The notes beneath the pieces were generated by a model that searched no databases, was not told the origin of the DNA, and was given only the letters and a program-made list of their open reading frames with translations. DNA of 64,000 bases from Malachius bipustulatus (Eukaryota; Arthropoda; Insecta; Coleoptera; Melyridae). Below, in pieces: positions 1-11,174 of the stretch (position 1 is its first letter; every line of letters begins with the position of its first letter). The stretch spans positions 63,174,186 to 63,238,185 of the forward strand of contig OU342630.1 in NCBI GenBank assembly GCA_910589415.1. Reading direction: 5' to 3'. Both the position numbers and the translations under genes were made by a program.

Positions 1-1409
1 GATATTAATTAGTTTTTTTTTAGAAAGTTAGGGGTTTTAGTTTTTAAAAGTAGGAATAATAATAATTTAGGTAAAATTTCCTAGTGGAATGAGTAGATTA
101 AGTGCTCTTGAAATGTATTCAAAATTTGCCAGGACATATTTTACAAAGAGAGCTGGCATTCATGAGATTCCGTCCGCAATTTTAAAAACCCACAGTGGAA
201 CAAAGGCAGTTTGGCCAAGTTGTTAGTAATTAAGACGTAATTAAATAACGTAAATCATGATAAAAAGTGCACCCCGCCAAGCGAAGATATGGTAATATCG
301 CCACTTGTTGTTTACTGAAGAATTGTAAAGGGGGTGCTGGAACAGAATCGCATCTCTCGCAGTGTTGACATATTTACTGTTCTCTTAAAATTTTCACAAT
401 CCTGTATTAATCAATAGGGAATTAATTACAATTAATATAAATTATAAAATTGTGGTTTTTATTAATAGATCTAATTTTGAAAAATAGACACAAAAAGTAC
501 AATCAAATTCAATTTAATTGACTAATACTCAAAAAGATATTACAAATTATAAAATGATGACTATAATTATGAATTATTACGCTTTATGCTGTCATTTTCG
601 AAGTATGTAGGTATATTTTTGTCATTTTGTGATTTCAGGATCTTTTTGTTTGTCTTACATTCAGGTGTCTCTATAATTAATTGAGATGAATACTCTTTTC
701 AGCTTGTCGAGCTTTTGAGAATTCCCGTTTTCAAGACCAAGATTATTAATAATTATTGTACAAATTAATAAACAAATTAAAATATTTCAATATTTGCATT
801 GAAGCAAGAATTTTCAAGAATGAAAAATCAAAATTGAAGCAAGAGGCCACTAACATAAAGATAAAGACTTTTTATTAACAGTACAAGGGCGTTTCAATGT
901 CGCTACCATTTCATGACAAATTCTTTTTTTATAGTTTTTTTTATAGCTAAGACTGATACTTCTTGTAAATTTGTAATATGACCAGTGTTAGTAAGTTGTT
1001 TCTTCAGATAAAGCAGAACCATATTTTTTTCTTTCAATAATTGGAGTCTTGAGTTTTGTGTAGGTAATTTTCCAATTTGAGTAGGTACGCATTACCTAAA
1101 TTACCTAATATTTATCTTCTAACTATCTTCCTCTCTGTTGGGTGTTATTAGGTTAGTTTTAGATTTCGATGCCTATTAAGTTTTGTTGCAGTTTAATAAA
1201 GTACTGCAGAGCTGTAAGCTCGTTCTGTGAAGGTCCCATGCAGACTTCTAGAAAAATTTATTATCCATTTATGCAGACGAGACGTCTGGAAGTACCTTTT
1301 TGCATTCGACTGTAACGCTTTTACAGGGTTTAAGTGTATTTAGGTGCTGCTTTCATCAATTTTAAAATTGTTTTCTCAATCTAAAATTCTTGGCGACCTT
1401 TTCCTTTAA
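1..1409. other. AT-rich sequence, nothing recognised
   Basis: I see no convincing coding region, repeat or RNA gene here. The sequence is AT-rich with short homopolymers and scattered TACCTA/TAGGTA motifs, as in intergenic or intronic arthropod DNA. Confidence 0.5.
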
Positions 1410-1751
1410 AGTATCGTGTATAGATTCACAGATCTTTATCACTGCAATGGGCACAATTTGATAAGTGCACCGCGCACAGGTGGGAGTGATGACGTTGGAA
1501 GTCAGAAAGAGGACATCGGCGAAGCGTACAGGAAGCTACACGTAAAAATTAGCATACAAGAGACCTGAATAAGGGAAATAAGAAGTACTTATCAGGCGAT
1601 GTTGAAAGAAACGTCTCCTGATTGACTAAAGTACCAGAACGCAAGACTGAAAAAACGGAAGCTGGTCGACGATCATGAGGAAAAGTGGAGACAGGCAGGG
1701 GGAACCACAAGGAGCAGCCGCGTGTACGGTTCGCGGAAAGCCTACCTGTAA
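1410..1751 (+). pseudogene. Broken coding relic, family not recognised
   Basis: One + strand frame runs from just after a TAA (1407-1409) to a TAA at 1749-1751. It is interrupted only by two TGA codons, at 1566-1568 and 1623-1625, giving about 113 codons. The segment is richer in G and C than its surroundings. Its translation is strongly charged and coding-like, with stretches such as EAYRKLHVKIS and LVDDHEEKWRQAGG, which suggest helical or coiled-coil structure. I do not recognise the family; a retrotransposon gag/ORF1 piece or an old gene fragment are both possible. The single conserved frame with two isolated stops favours a decayed coding sequence over chance. Confidence 0.35.
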
Positions 1752-2187
1752 AGCTACCTTAGTCAAATTTATCGTTTTATCTTTTCCCGTGCCTATGTCT
1801 TTTCAAAAAAGTTCGACAGATTCTGGCAGTTTTTCTTCATGAAATTCGAGTTTTAATTGTTATTCGGTAATTAAAACTAGTTGTTCGGTCGTTCCGAGAA
1901 ACTGCTTTTCACAATTAACTGAGTAGCTAACTTGGCCATTGCTAGTTTTTCGCAGTCAGTAAAAAACTTCTATAATATCTATAACCAAAACATAACGTTC
2001 AAATTAACGAGAGTGTTTTCCGGTAAATAATTATACTCTAATTCACATAAACTTCCGGCAGTGACCGATTCCAACATCAAACGCTTCGTGGCAATTTAAA
2101 TTTCAAAAGACTCTTTAAAAATGAATGCTAATATCCTGTGAATAGCGTCGTTTTAGCAATACTATCTTCAACCTTTCATCTTTTCTT

Positions 2188-2457
2188 CTAAGCATCAGGT
2201 AATGGAATTGATTGCTGCTTGACTGCAGGCTCATCCTTTTGTCCATCCATTTTTTCATCTTAATTCAGAAAGGTATACCAAAAAAAAATGATAGCACCAG
2301 CGAATTGAACTGGACGTAAAGCTTTAGCTTTCTTTTGCTTTCCAAAGAGCTCTTGGCAAAAAGAGTTAAAAGAGCCAATCTCCAATATCATACCTCCATG
2401 AATGGAGCCGTTTTTATTGAAACGAAGTAATGGAAAGTGATCTAGTGATTCATTATT
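2188..2457 (-). pseudogene. Decayed small membrane-protein-like coding fragment
   Basis: On the minus strand a frame is open from 2457 down to a TGA at 2267-2265 (63 codons) without an initiating ATG at its start. Its translation contains FNKNGSIHGG, then a basic stretch ELFGKQKKAKALRPVQ, then a hydrophobic run AGAIIFFGIPF that could be a membrane segment. Just downstream, in a different frame, about 20 further codons (KDEPAVKQQSIPLPDA) end in TAG at 2190-2188. This looks like one short membrane protein broken by a frameshift and a stop, perhaps a processed pseudogene or a terminal exon. I do not recognise the protein. Moderate to low confidence. Confidence 0.35.
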
Positions 2458-2460
2458 TCA

Positions 2461-3890
2461 TGTTGTTAATGGTTGTTAAATACCCTGTAAGATTCTGCAA
2501 AAGCGGAGGTAAGGAAAATAAGGAAAATAAGTTTTTTTTTAGATCTTGCACTGCTACCTACTTTCATAAAAGCATCAAATTTAAAATTATGTGTATTAAA
2601 AAGTCAACTGGCATCCCATAACTTATTTTTTCCTTTTTTTAAGTAGAGAGAGAGTGTAGAAAAACCTGGCTCCTAATTTGATCTCTCTATTCAAGAACTT
2701 TCAGATACTTTAAATTAAAAAATATATATATTACGAATTATTTGTCTCTATAAAAAACCTTTTAGAAAAATTACCCACCCAAAAATATCGGCTTTTACCT
2801 GCTTTTATCTCCACCCCCACAAGACCACCACCAAAAAGTCTAAAATCTATAAGTTCAATAGATATCGGACGTGAAAAACTATACCAACTTGTTACATTTT
2901 ATGAGTCAATATTTATGAGTACTTGCTAACTTTTTTCACTACTCGGACTTAGTTCATTGCCAGACCAATAAAACAACCTCCAAATTTGTTAAAAAACTTA
3001 TGAATTTCGATGAAACATTCACTGTGGAAATGAAAAAATGTTAGAGGAAATTAATATAAAACATTCTCACAGAAATATATTTGAAAACTAGATTAAGTTT
3101 AGAATTTCTGATTCATCCTCTTACCATTCCTGCGATCTTAAATTTATGCTATAGCAAAAGATTCCTAGATCAACAGGATGCCAATTTAAATTACAGTATT
3201 GTACTCTTTGGGTATAAATCAAGTTCACCAATTATAGCTGCTTTGAATTATTACTAAAGCGTAAAAGCGGCTTCCAATAACCTGAGTGCGCTATCCACTC
3301 CAGTGCAAATAATAGAAATAGAACATTTATTTTATCGTCATAGAGTTCCCCGCTCGAAAGTTTTACGTTTACCTGTTCTTGGGAGGTTCTCGCTACTAAT
3401 TTTACAACTTAGTAATTAAGAAATTCGTTCTTAAGATAATCAGCATTGCTCAAGAACTTATTTGACAACGCACCTCAATGGTAATGGTCTCTTTGTGCTG
3501 GAGACTATTTCTGAACGGCATTATTACAGTTGTCGATAGTTTCTATGTCGAATTTCTTTAGTAGGTACCTACTTATTGCATTTGAAAAAGGTTAATCAAG
3601 AAGAAATGACACTGGACCGTGGTTTTATGATCTGTAATATATCTCTTAAGCTCAGTATCGAGTTACTTTCTTAAATTGATAAACTCAACAATTTATTGTT
3701 ACTTTTGAGGGAACGCTGGACTCCAGGCAGAGGTTCCAGCGCTGAATTTACCAATGGGGTCAGCGGACTCATAAAGTCTGCGAGCTACTTTGTATTATTT
3801 TGAAAGGTAAAATGACATAATTCAAATGAGAAAGGGCTATTCTGAAAACATGGCTTAGTGTCTCAAAAATATTAAATCCGGCCCTGATTG
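2461..3890. other. AT-rich sequence, nothing recognised
   Basis: No coding region, RNA gene or clear repeat seen. Poly-A/T tracts and short simple repeats only. Confidence 0.5.
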
Positions 3891-4348
3891 TCTGAAAGTG
3901 TGTCTTATTTCAGATGAATACACCCCTGTAGCAATATTTGAAGGAATAGGGGTTCGAAATTTTGTACAGTCATAGAGATTGATGAGCCATGCACACTTTA
4001 AAAAAAGTGTGTGTAACTTTATTTTCTAATTTGATAATTAGAATCCCATGAAAAGTAATAATTTAAAAATTAAGAAATAAATTTTTTTATAATTTTATGA
4101 GACCAGAACAATGAAAAAATTCAATGGCGAATTTTGTCATGAAACTCGGTGTATGTGGTTAGAAAAATATTCAGAACAATTTTTTCTCAAAATTTTTAAC
4201 ATGAAGCAAAATATCGATTATTCGTCCTCTTTGCTAACATACAGTAGGCGAGGTCACAGTCTGAATACAGTCTGAATGACTAAATCCTGAATCCTTAAAA
4301 TAGCGAAAATACAGGGGTGTATTCATTTTGTTAATTTTTCACACACTG
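3891..4348. mobile_element. Mariner-type MITE, TIR about 38 bp
   Basis: The two ends are inverted copies sharing a perfect 15-bp block (GAATACACCCCTGTA at 3916-3930 and its complement at 4310-4324). Outside these lies a weaker outer inverted part, GTGTGTC near 3899 against CACACACTG ending at 4348. A TA dinucleotide follows the right end at 4349-4350; the matching left TA is not clear. There is no coding content, and an internal hairpin (CACACTTT/AAAGTGTG) lies near 3991. Ends of the form CAGTGTG...CACACTG next to TA point to the Tc1/mariner superfamily. The family name is unknown. Confidence 0.45.
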
Positions 4349-4350
4349 TA

Positions 4351-5668
4351 ACGTATAGACTTTTACAATGGCAGTAGGTACTTTTTAAAGGATGCAATCT
4401 ACTGAATTAGAAAAAATCTTATATAAGTTTTATTCAAATGTTAAACCGTTTTGAGTAAGAAATTTGGAACAAGTTGACAACTCGGTAGACCGAGGCAAGG
4501 ATAATAGGCGCCAAAGAACGCAATATAGCACAGCCAGAGAGGGAACATCCGTCCTAGCAGCAATCGCGTCACATTTAGCATTCCTGTTTTTAAGCAGAAT
4601 TTTTGTTCCCTTAACGAGCCAACAAAATCTTTAATAAGAAATTTCAGGACACAGATTGTCGATATAGACCTTGGCAGTGTGCTATACGCAGGGGAAAATT
4701 GGTCTACGAAATTCTGTTTTGCTTATTAATGCTTTAAAAAATATGAAATAAAATATAAATTTTTCAGTCATGTACCTAGATGCGGATAAATTTGGAACAA
4801 AATTGAAAAAAAATTAGTGGCTTTTGTGTAATATTTATAGTAGGATTAACTTTAAAAAGTCAGATGTGACGTTACACTAACCGTCCGAATTAATATTTTT
4901 AATTTCACCAGAAAATGTCAAACAGTTAATTGTCAAGTTGTGAACGAGCGTAAATTATTGAAGGAAATCATTCAAATATGAATTGAACCGCTTACGTCAG
5001 TTTGAGAGCCACTGACAACTACATAAAATTTATTCACGTAATTACATTCTATCCTCTGTGTTGTGCATTTAATTCTCATTCAAAACCAATGTTGACGTAT
5101 ACTTATTTATGCGGGATGGAGTGTTTAGACAAACTGGACGGTTACTATAAAAACACGTACATGAAACAAAATAAATCGAACTATCAAAAGGATGTGTATT
5201 CTTAATCGATACGTATGACTTTTTAGACTTTATTGGACTATACTTCAATTATTATCATTGCTATATTGCCATAAAAAAGTTAATTCTTGCTTCGCAAAAA
5301 TTTATCAATTTGTTTTAGGGGGGTACTCTTCAGAACGTGTTAAATTTTACATAGTACCTCAATTTAGGTAAGGAAGGAATACATAATATCCTTAACCTCC
5401 CAGATTAAAGTCGAATTTATGCTTTTCGGATAGATAAGTCGCACCAAATAACAAATTTACAAAAACTTATACAGTCCTTAGGCATTCATCCAAGGGCAAA
5501 TTTTTTTCAAATTTACCAAGATTTAGGTACAAATTTGTAACAAAAAAATTCTTCTTAAAAATTATTTTAGACGATTACTAACTACCGACATAAAGTTCAA
5601 AGAACCAGACTTCAAGGTTCAAAGTTCCAGAGTTTCAGGTCCATGTCTGTTACCTATAACAACTGATA
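4351..5668. other. AT-rich sequence, nothing recognised
   Basis: A 67-codon open frame at 5002-5205 (+) has no recognisable motif and AT-driven composition. I do not call it a gene. Nothing else is seen. Confidence 0.45.
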
Positions 5669-5670
5669 TA

Positions 5671-6443
5671 CAGGGTGGTCCAACTTAAAACGACAGGACT
5701 TTACCAAACGATAAATAACGTTAAAATAATGTCAGTTTCTCTAATACACTTATAGCCGGGAAAGCTTCCTTTTCAAGATGTTGAAGTTTTGGGAAAATAA
5801 TAATGTTTTGAGAATATTGTTAAAAGGGCTGCTTTAAAAAAATTTAAAATTGGCACGTAGCATGAGCTAAGTATCTTTCATGATTTACGGCTTATGGTGA
5901 TAAATTGCAAAAACCAGCGGCGGAGATATGGGTGTGCCATCGCCCCTTTTCAAAAAAAAAATTGACGCCACTGACTCTATGGCAAATTTAATAATACTAT
6001 TCAATGCCACATGCTTTTTAGAACAAAAAAGTACTCTCTTATTTTTTCACAATGGACACCTTTTTCGAGATAATTCAGGTTTTCTTATAAGAAGACACAC
6101 AATTCAAGAATAATAGACAAATTCTAATCAAATAACTTTTACATAAATAATTAAATAACAGAAATAAACAACACCTAACTAATGTAACAATTATTGTCAG
6201 TAACCATAGAGTAAGTGGCGTTAATTTTTTATTTTTTTTTTTAAAGGTGCGATGGCACACCCATATCTCCGCCGCTGGTTTTTGCAATTTATGACCATAA
6301 GCCGTAAATCATGAAAGATACTTAGCTTATGCTGCGTGCCAATTTTCAGTTTTTTTTTAAGCAGCCCATTTGACAATATTCACAAAACATTGCTTTACCA
6401 AAACTTCAACTGTATCTTGAAAAGGTAGCTTTCCCGACTATAA
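5671..6443. mobile_element. Long-inverted-repeat TA element, family A, right end missing
   Basis: The left end is CAGGGTGGTCCAAC preceded by TATA. The left arm (5671-5982) is the inverted complement of the right arm (6204 to about 6443), so most of the element can fold on itself. It closely matches the complete copy at 17006-17866, except that the last 78 or so bases of the right arm are absent: homology stops at about 6443, directly beside the left end of another element (6447-6605). There is no transposase, so it is non-autonomous. The 61- to 70-codon open frames inside are artefacts of the arms. Confidence 0.75.
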
Positions 6444-6446
6444 TGT

Positions 6447-6605
6447 CCGTATTCATCAAACTTCAAAATATAACCCTGGGGTTATATTTTGAATTTTCTG
6501 ACAGCCGATTGGTCTAATGCTCAAACCCTACGAACGCTACGAATTTTACACCAATGACATGTTCCAAAATATAACCCCAGGGGTTATATTTATTGATAAA
6601 TACGG
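6447..6605. mobile_element. Short MITE with nested palindromic ends, family D
   Basis: The ends are inverted: CCGTATTCATCAA at 6447 and TTGATAAATACGG ending at 6605. Each end carries its own palindrome: AAAATATAACCC/GGGGTTATATTTT at 6462-6493, and a similar one near 6565-6590. It lies exactly between the truncated right arm of the family A element and a family B fragment, so it either inserted at that junction or was involved in making it. I cannot define a target-site duplication. Superfamily unknown. Confidence 0.5.
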
Positions 6606-6607
6606 GC

Positions 6608-6850
6608 CATAGTGGGATAAAACATGAAAAGTTAGGATAGGGACATGTAAACCGTTTTTAGATATCTTGAGCCGTTCTAGTTCTAGACTGCTTTGAGGTT
6701 GAAAATTTTCGATTTTCACTTGTTTATAACTCATAAACCGCTCAATCTAAATTCCAATGGTTGTACCGAATTGTATTTCTAAATCATTTACCTGCCCAAT
6801 GACACCAAAATAAGCCTAGGCTGCCATTTAAAAAAATTCAAGATGGCGGC
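6608..6850. mobile_element. Diverged fragment of family B long-inverted-repeat element
   Basis: This stretch resembles the right arm of the complete element at 11175-12050. Shared blocks include ATAGGGACATGTAA, CCGTTTTT, a CTTGA(G/A)CCGTT segment, GATTTTCACTTGTTTATAAC and, near the end, CCATTTAAAAAAA. Only about half an arm remains, and divergence is higher than between other copies. The 62-codon open frame here belongs to the repeat. Confidence 0.55.
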
Positions 6851-7004
6851 CTCAGACAAACGCCAGTCGCACAAAACAAATGAAACTCACATGAACGTTT
6901 TTATTTGTAATGTCAACTGTCAAAATGTCAAATCTAAATGTCAAACCCCCTCTGCGTAATCCCGCTTGGTGCAATACTTTTTACGCACCCATGTATTTCA
7001 GTGC

Positions 7005-7215
7005 ATGGGTTTTATAAAGGCCCGTTAAGTTAACAGGCAGATTTTTGTGGCATTTTTAAGCTAATATCGGCGTCAAATTACTTTTATTAACTTTTTTTTT
7101 AATAATTTCCCGTCAAGAATAACCAAATTGATAAATTTTCCCCCTAGAACCGATGCCTTCTTTCTAAACGGCATCAAAAATCTACCAACGAGCTTAATGA
7201 GTTTGTATAATACTC
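7005..7215. mobile_element. Diverged PIF/Harbinger-type MITE copy
   Basis: The left part carries TTATAAA..GTTAAGTTAACAGGCAGATTT. The right part carries AAAAATCTACCA..GCTTAA..TATAATA in inverted form. Both match the better preserved 219-bp MITE at 35954-36172 in order and spacing. The outermost bases and target-site duplication are no longer recognisable. Confidence 0.45.
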
Positions 7216-8554
7216 GCTCAGTATATATCATTTATAAATAACTAATATTACCGGGAATAAAATATTCATCACATTTTTCCATTTTAATTTAAATTGAAAT
7301 AACAAAAATTGCGGGATTCGAATAAGTAATGTCAGCTGAACTTTGAGAAGATAGGATTTTTTAGGTTAATGGTAATTCCGTCAGTACCTAGCAGTTTCGC
7401 TAAGTGTTAATAAAGCTCGTCTTCAAAGTTAAATTGAAATCAAAATTCAAAATGGAATAATTACGGAAGTGAGGCGAAACGCAAAAGAGCGTGAGAACGC
7501 AAAGCAGATGGGAAATGACCGCCAGGTTTATGAAGATTCGTCAGAATAAAGAGGGTTCACATAAAATGGAATCTGTTTGCACTTTTATCGTCAGTCGTGA
7601 TTATTGCTCACAAAGAGAATAATTTATTTGATAATAAATAGTAATTTTAAAAACTACCGGTGAAATAAATTCCTCTCGTGATTAAGGAATTAATTTTAAT
7701 AACATCTGAATATTCCCAACAAAAAATTGATCTTAAAACAGACTATAAAAAGACAATCCGCATGTTGGGAACACCGATTCAAAAAAGTGAAACGTATTTT
7801 AGTTCGCATCAGTGGAAGCACCTAATTAAAATACCATGAAAATATATGCGCGAATTATTTCAATTTGCCCTTGAGGGAAAGTAAAGGTTTTTAATTTTTA
7901 CTCAAGAAAGTCAACTGGGTTATTATAGTAACAGCGGGAAATTTTACACTCTACTACATCTTGCATAATTTGGAACGGATATTTTTAATTTTTTGGAATT
8001 TGTTTTATTTTTATTTAATATTTAAATTTTCTTTGTCGATACAGTAAGGTATAGTTCTCACAAGGAAAGCGAGAAAAAGAAAGATATGAAATTCAACGGA
8101 GAAGGCTGATGAAGGTAAATTTTGTCCATCACATTTGACGTAGTATAATTATTATTCAAAGAACTTCACGTTGATATTAAAATCAGTCAACAGGATGCTG
8201 TGATATCTGATAGGACTAGCAGTATCACCATGTGATAATCTTTTAAGGATTGTAGGATCGCGATATAATAATAATTGTAAGGATGGTATAGAATCACCAG
8301 GTCATAACCTGGGAGAACTTCGTCACTTAGTCACTAGTCATGATCGATTGTGTACTTATATCTTGATTGATTGCTTCTTAATTGCTTCAGTTCTTCATTC
8401 TTAATTGTATTTCCTATGCTTTTATATTGCCGGCCAGTGTCATGTTTATTCATAGAACTATTTATCTGACCACGGTCACTGTTGTCGCTGAGAAATAGTA
8501 TTCCTTATAAATATTACTATACTATTAACATCATACAATTCCAATTGCACTCTC
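7216..8554. other. AT-rich sequence, nothing recognised
   Basis: No coding relic, RNA gene or mobile element could be supported here. Confidence 0.45.
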
Positions 8555-8780
8555 AAAGAAGGTACAATTAAATGTTACACTAAAGGCTCCAAAACCGTCG
8601 AGGGAGTCAATGGGCCGCGTACCAAGTACCCCAAACTCCTGAGAACATCCTCAACTGACCAAATAAACATCGTCAGAAACTATGAAAATAGAGAAATTGA
8701 ACTATTGACGGATTTAAGCGCTCAGCGCCATAAGACTCTTAGCTCTTCGGTTATCAGTCCCAAAATGACTTGGTGGTGCC
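8555..8780 (+). pseudogene. Non-LTR retrotransposon RNase H domain relic
   Basis: One + strand frame reads EGTIKCYTKGSKTVEGV, then a GPRTKY block, then NYENREIELLTDLSAQRHK and SSSVISPKMTW before a stop. This follows the order of the RNase H domain of non-LTR retrotransposons: the YTDGSK strand, a GPxTKY block, and the I/LxTDSQAA strand. Two catalytic positions are altered: the Asp of YTDGSK is Lys here, and the segment between GPRTKY and NYENRE that should hold the catalytic Glu is shortened. It is a dead domain. Pieces from further along an RNase H protein of this kind lie downstream on the same strand at 9500-9700 and 10600-11060. Confidence 0.6.
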
Positions 8781-9080
8781 TGTAAAAACTCGCGATTCTC
8801 GAGTTCGTGGAAATGTAACGATCACCGGAGATCGTTCCCATGCAAACTTCTCATTAGAACAACATTCCCCGCTATCTTGATTGTATTCTTGAATACGCGC
8901 GAACTCGAACCATCGACTACTTCCAGCGAGAATTCCTCTCAGATTTTGACCAATAATAGTAGAGCGCATTATGAAACAAGACGGCGCACGCATGTTTGAA
9001 ATAAATTCTAATTTCCTCCATTGTCGAATCCTCACGTTTTTGTCTTCTTTATTACTATTATTATGGCTATATGGCAACAT
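8754..9080 (-). other. 108-codon open frame, not recognised
   Basis: The minus strand is open for 108 codons with an ATG at its start. It overlaps the end of the RNase H relic on the opposite strand. No domain, signal peptide or repeat is visible. The adjacent relic probably once continued through here on the + strand, so I regard this as a chance open frame, but it is the longest unexplained one in the first 10 kb. Confidence 0.15.
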
Positions 9081-9499
9081 AGACGAGAAGTTTTAGAGAC
9101 AAAGGCAAGATTTCTTATTGCGTATTTATTTGACTCGCAACGTTAAGGCATGTTGAGTGTTCCAGTTGTGATTTCATTGTGTTAATAATAATTTTCTGTA
9201 GATCAAAATCGATGTCAGTAACTGACAGTAGATACTAAAAAGCTATTTCGGAGAAGCGGCGAGCAAAAAATTCCTCTCGAAACATCAGTTTCTGCTTGCC
9301 ATGTAAATAAGTGAGAGCAGTTAGTTTCCTAGATCGCCGTGTGAAGTGAGCGAACGACTGGTTCGAGAATACGGTTGACCGGTTTTCATGAGAACTCAAC
9401 TCTCACGTAGGAATCGGCTCCCTCGGACTCGAGTTATAAGGTCATACTGGAATTGAAAGAACTGAATGCGCCCACTCATTGGCAAGAAATGGATCATCA

Positions 9500-9700
9500 A
9501 AATCCTCTACAGGACCAGGGCCATTCTGTGACTTCAAAGACACATTATACAAGGCACAACTCTGAAAGGAAGAAGAAAAACTAAGAGAAATATATTAGAA
9601 GAACCTTTCTGGGTTGAGACAAGCCAACTTCTCGGAAACTTCAACCAGAGAGGTCGAAGATACTCCTCGACATCAGTAAGGAATGTCTCAGTTACTCAGG
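9500..9700 (+). pseudogene. Non-LTR retrotransposon C-terminal relic, copy 1
   Basis: Read on the + strand with frame changes, it gives GPGPFCDFKDTLYKAQL, a Lys/Glu-rich stretch, NLSGLRQA and then LLGNFNQRG. This is the linker that follows the RNase H domain in retrotransposons of the I/Jockey/R1 group (GPEPFC... then the LRQAK segment). A second copy of its last 110 bases lies at 10656-10765. Several stops and frameshifts show it is dead. Confidence 0.5.
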
Positions 9701-9840
9701 ATCTGTCACCATGCTTCTGTACTCAAGTTCTAAGATTTTATGAAAAAGTGCTTATTGATTTGCAATGGTTGTGTGATAAACTCGCAATCTCGGCATGCGA
9801 TAGATTGGGTTTATTGGTCCATTAAGGTCAGGATCGCCAT

Positions 9841-10255
9841 TCAGTAGAAGGTGGTGGAGCGGTTGGAGACACTTACTTGGTTTTAATGGTTTTTATTAAC
9901 GATTAACAAGTACATGGTTAAACTTAACTAATAAGATTAATTGAATACTGATTAATCGAACTAATCAGCATCATGATAATAATAATACTCCTCTGTTACA
10001 TTACATATCTAGCTCTATTTATATTCTATGTGGTTCGAGGTCGCTGGAGGTGCTTACATGTCTAGAAACTCAAAGACGCTTAAGTCGGCAGGGCCGCGTG
10101 ATTGTTTATAAACAAGTTTGTTTTATTAGTTCAATGCCAGGCTACGCAAGACATCTGTTTGTATACTTTAATTATCTTATTGATAATATTTAGTTGTTAC
10201 CAATTCAGATAATAATCTTTGGTTTCCCTTACAGTTGTTTATGAGAGTCCACCCC
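9841..10255 (-). mobile_element. LTR-like sequence with TATA box (uncertain)
   Basis: On the minus strand a purine run (AAAGCGGGG) is followed by TGGACTCTCATAAAC. After some 400 bases it reaches TGGCGATCCTGACC, which resembles a tRNA primer-binding site. Between them lie a perfect TATAAATAG box (minus strand, 10015-10023) and an AATAAA signal. This is the plan of an LTR. The ends do not show the usual TG...CA, no target-site duplication is seen, and the presence of both a polypurine tract and a primer site would need a tandem arrangement. It separates two copies of the same non-LTR segment (9571-9690 and 10656-10765). Confidence 0.35.
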
Positions 10256-10270
10256 GCTTTGATGGGATTT

Positions 10271-10549
10271 TCAGATCCACTGATGAAGATGTCGTTGCAA
10301 CTCCTGATTTCCTGTCTCACGCAGATACCTGAACCATTGCTTCAGACCGCATAGCTGAATCCTGAACTGATGGTTGGACGTGTTTATCAATAGATTTAGG
10401 CGATTAATAGTGTCGTAGAGTTGGCGAATTTCTCCTTGGCTAGATCTCCTGAGTGAGAAGTATTTGTCGAAGTAGAATGAAAGAGTGTTAATGACACAGG
10501 AGTATTTCAAATTAGTATCAAAGGCATCCAGAACCTCTTGCCAGCCCAA
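10271..10549 (-). pseudogene. 92-codon open frame beside the LTR-like sequence, not recognised
   Basis: The minus strand is open with a starting ATG. The product is rich in Leu, Arg and Gln (for example QGEIRQLYDTINRLN and LCGLKQWFRYL) and predicted helical. It ends 16 bases before the purine run that precedes the LTR-like sequence, where the last open frame of an LTR retrotransposon would sit. I do not recognise the domain. It could be the tail of an LTR element polyprotein or a chance frame. Confidence 0.25.
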
Positions 10550-10599
10550 ACGCCGAAGTTCGTTTTGCAGCGGAGCTCAAACGGAATCAAACTAAAAGA

Positions 10600-11060
10600 A
10601 GAACTAAAAAACTTAGAAAACTGAAAGCTAAAAACTAAGAAAGTAAAATAAAATTTAAGAGAAATCTATTGAAGGGACCTCTCAGGGTTGAGACAGACAA
10701 TAACTCCTCGGAAACTTCAACCGAGAGAGGTCGAAGGTACTCCACAACATCAGTAAGGGACGTCCTTGAACACTGACGGGATTCCTGTCGGGACATTGTA
10801 AGCTCAAGGAAGATCTCAAGAAGGTAGACCTAGAAGAGAACGGCGACTACAGATTTTGCAGAAACGGAGACGAGACACCTCGTCCTCTACTGCTGAACTG
10901 AACTCAAAAGAAGAAACGCTCTTTGTCAACACCGGCAAAAGCGGAAGGTAGGGAATCTTACAGACCTGTATCCTCTCAAAATCCTCAAGTTTCTCAAGGA
11001 AACGGAAAGGGTGCTACATTAATGGAATGTCATACCAAGGAAGCATAGTAGAGTGACCCT
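10600..11060 (+). pseudogene. Non-LTR retrotransposon C-terminal relic with zinc region, copy 2
   Basis: Reading with frame changes gives LLGNFNRERSK, then LTGFLSGHCKLKEDLKK, then ENGDYRFCRNGDETPRPLLL, and finally DLYPLKILKFLKETERVLH followed by TAA. This is the C-terminal end of RNase H-bearing non-LTR elements: the LTGHCxL helix, a CxxC...H...C zinc motif (one Cys and the His are lost here), and a final LLxFxKxT segment. At least three frameshifts are present. The first 110 bases duplicate 9571-9690. Confidence 0.55.
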
Positions 11061-11174
11061 CAATAATTTCAATTACAACTAGGTACAATGAACATTGAAC
11101 ATCTAATGTTTATTTAGATGATACAAGCTCTTATGTTCAAATATCGTCATAATACTTGCTTAAGATATAATATA

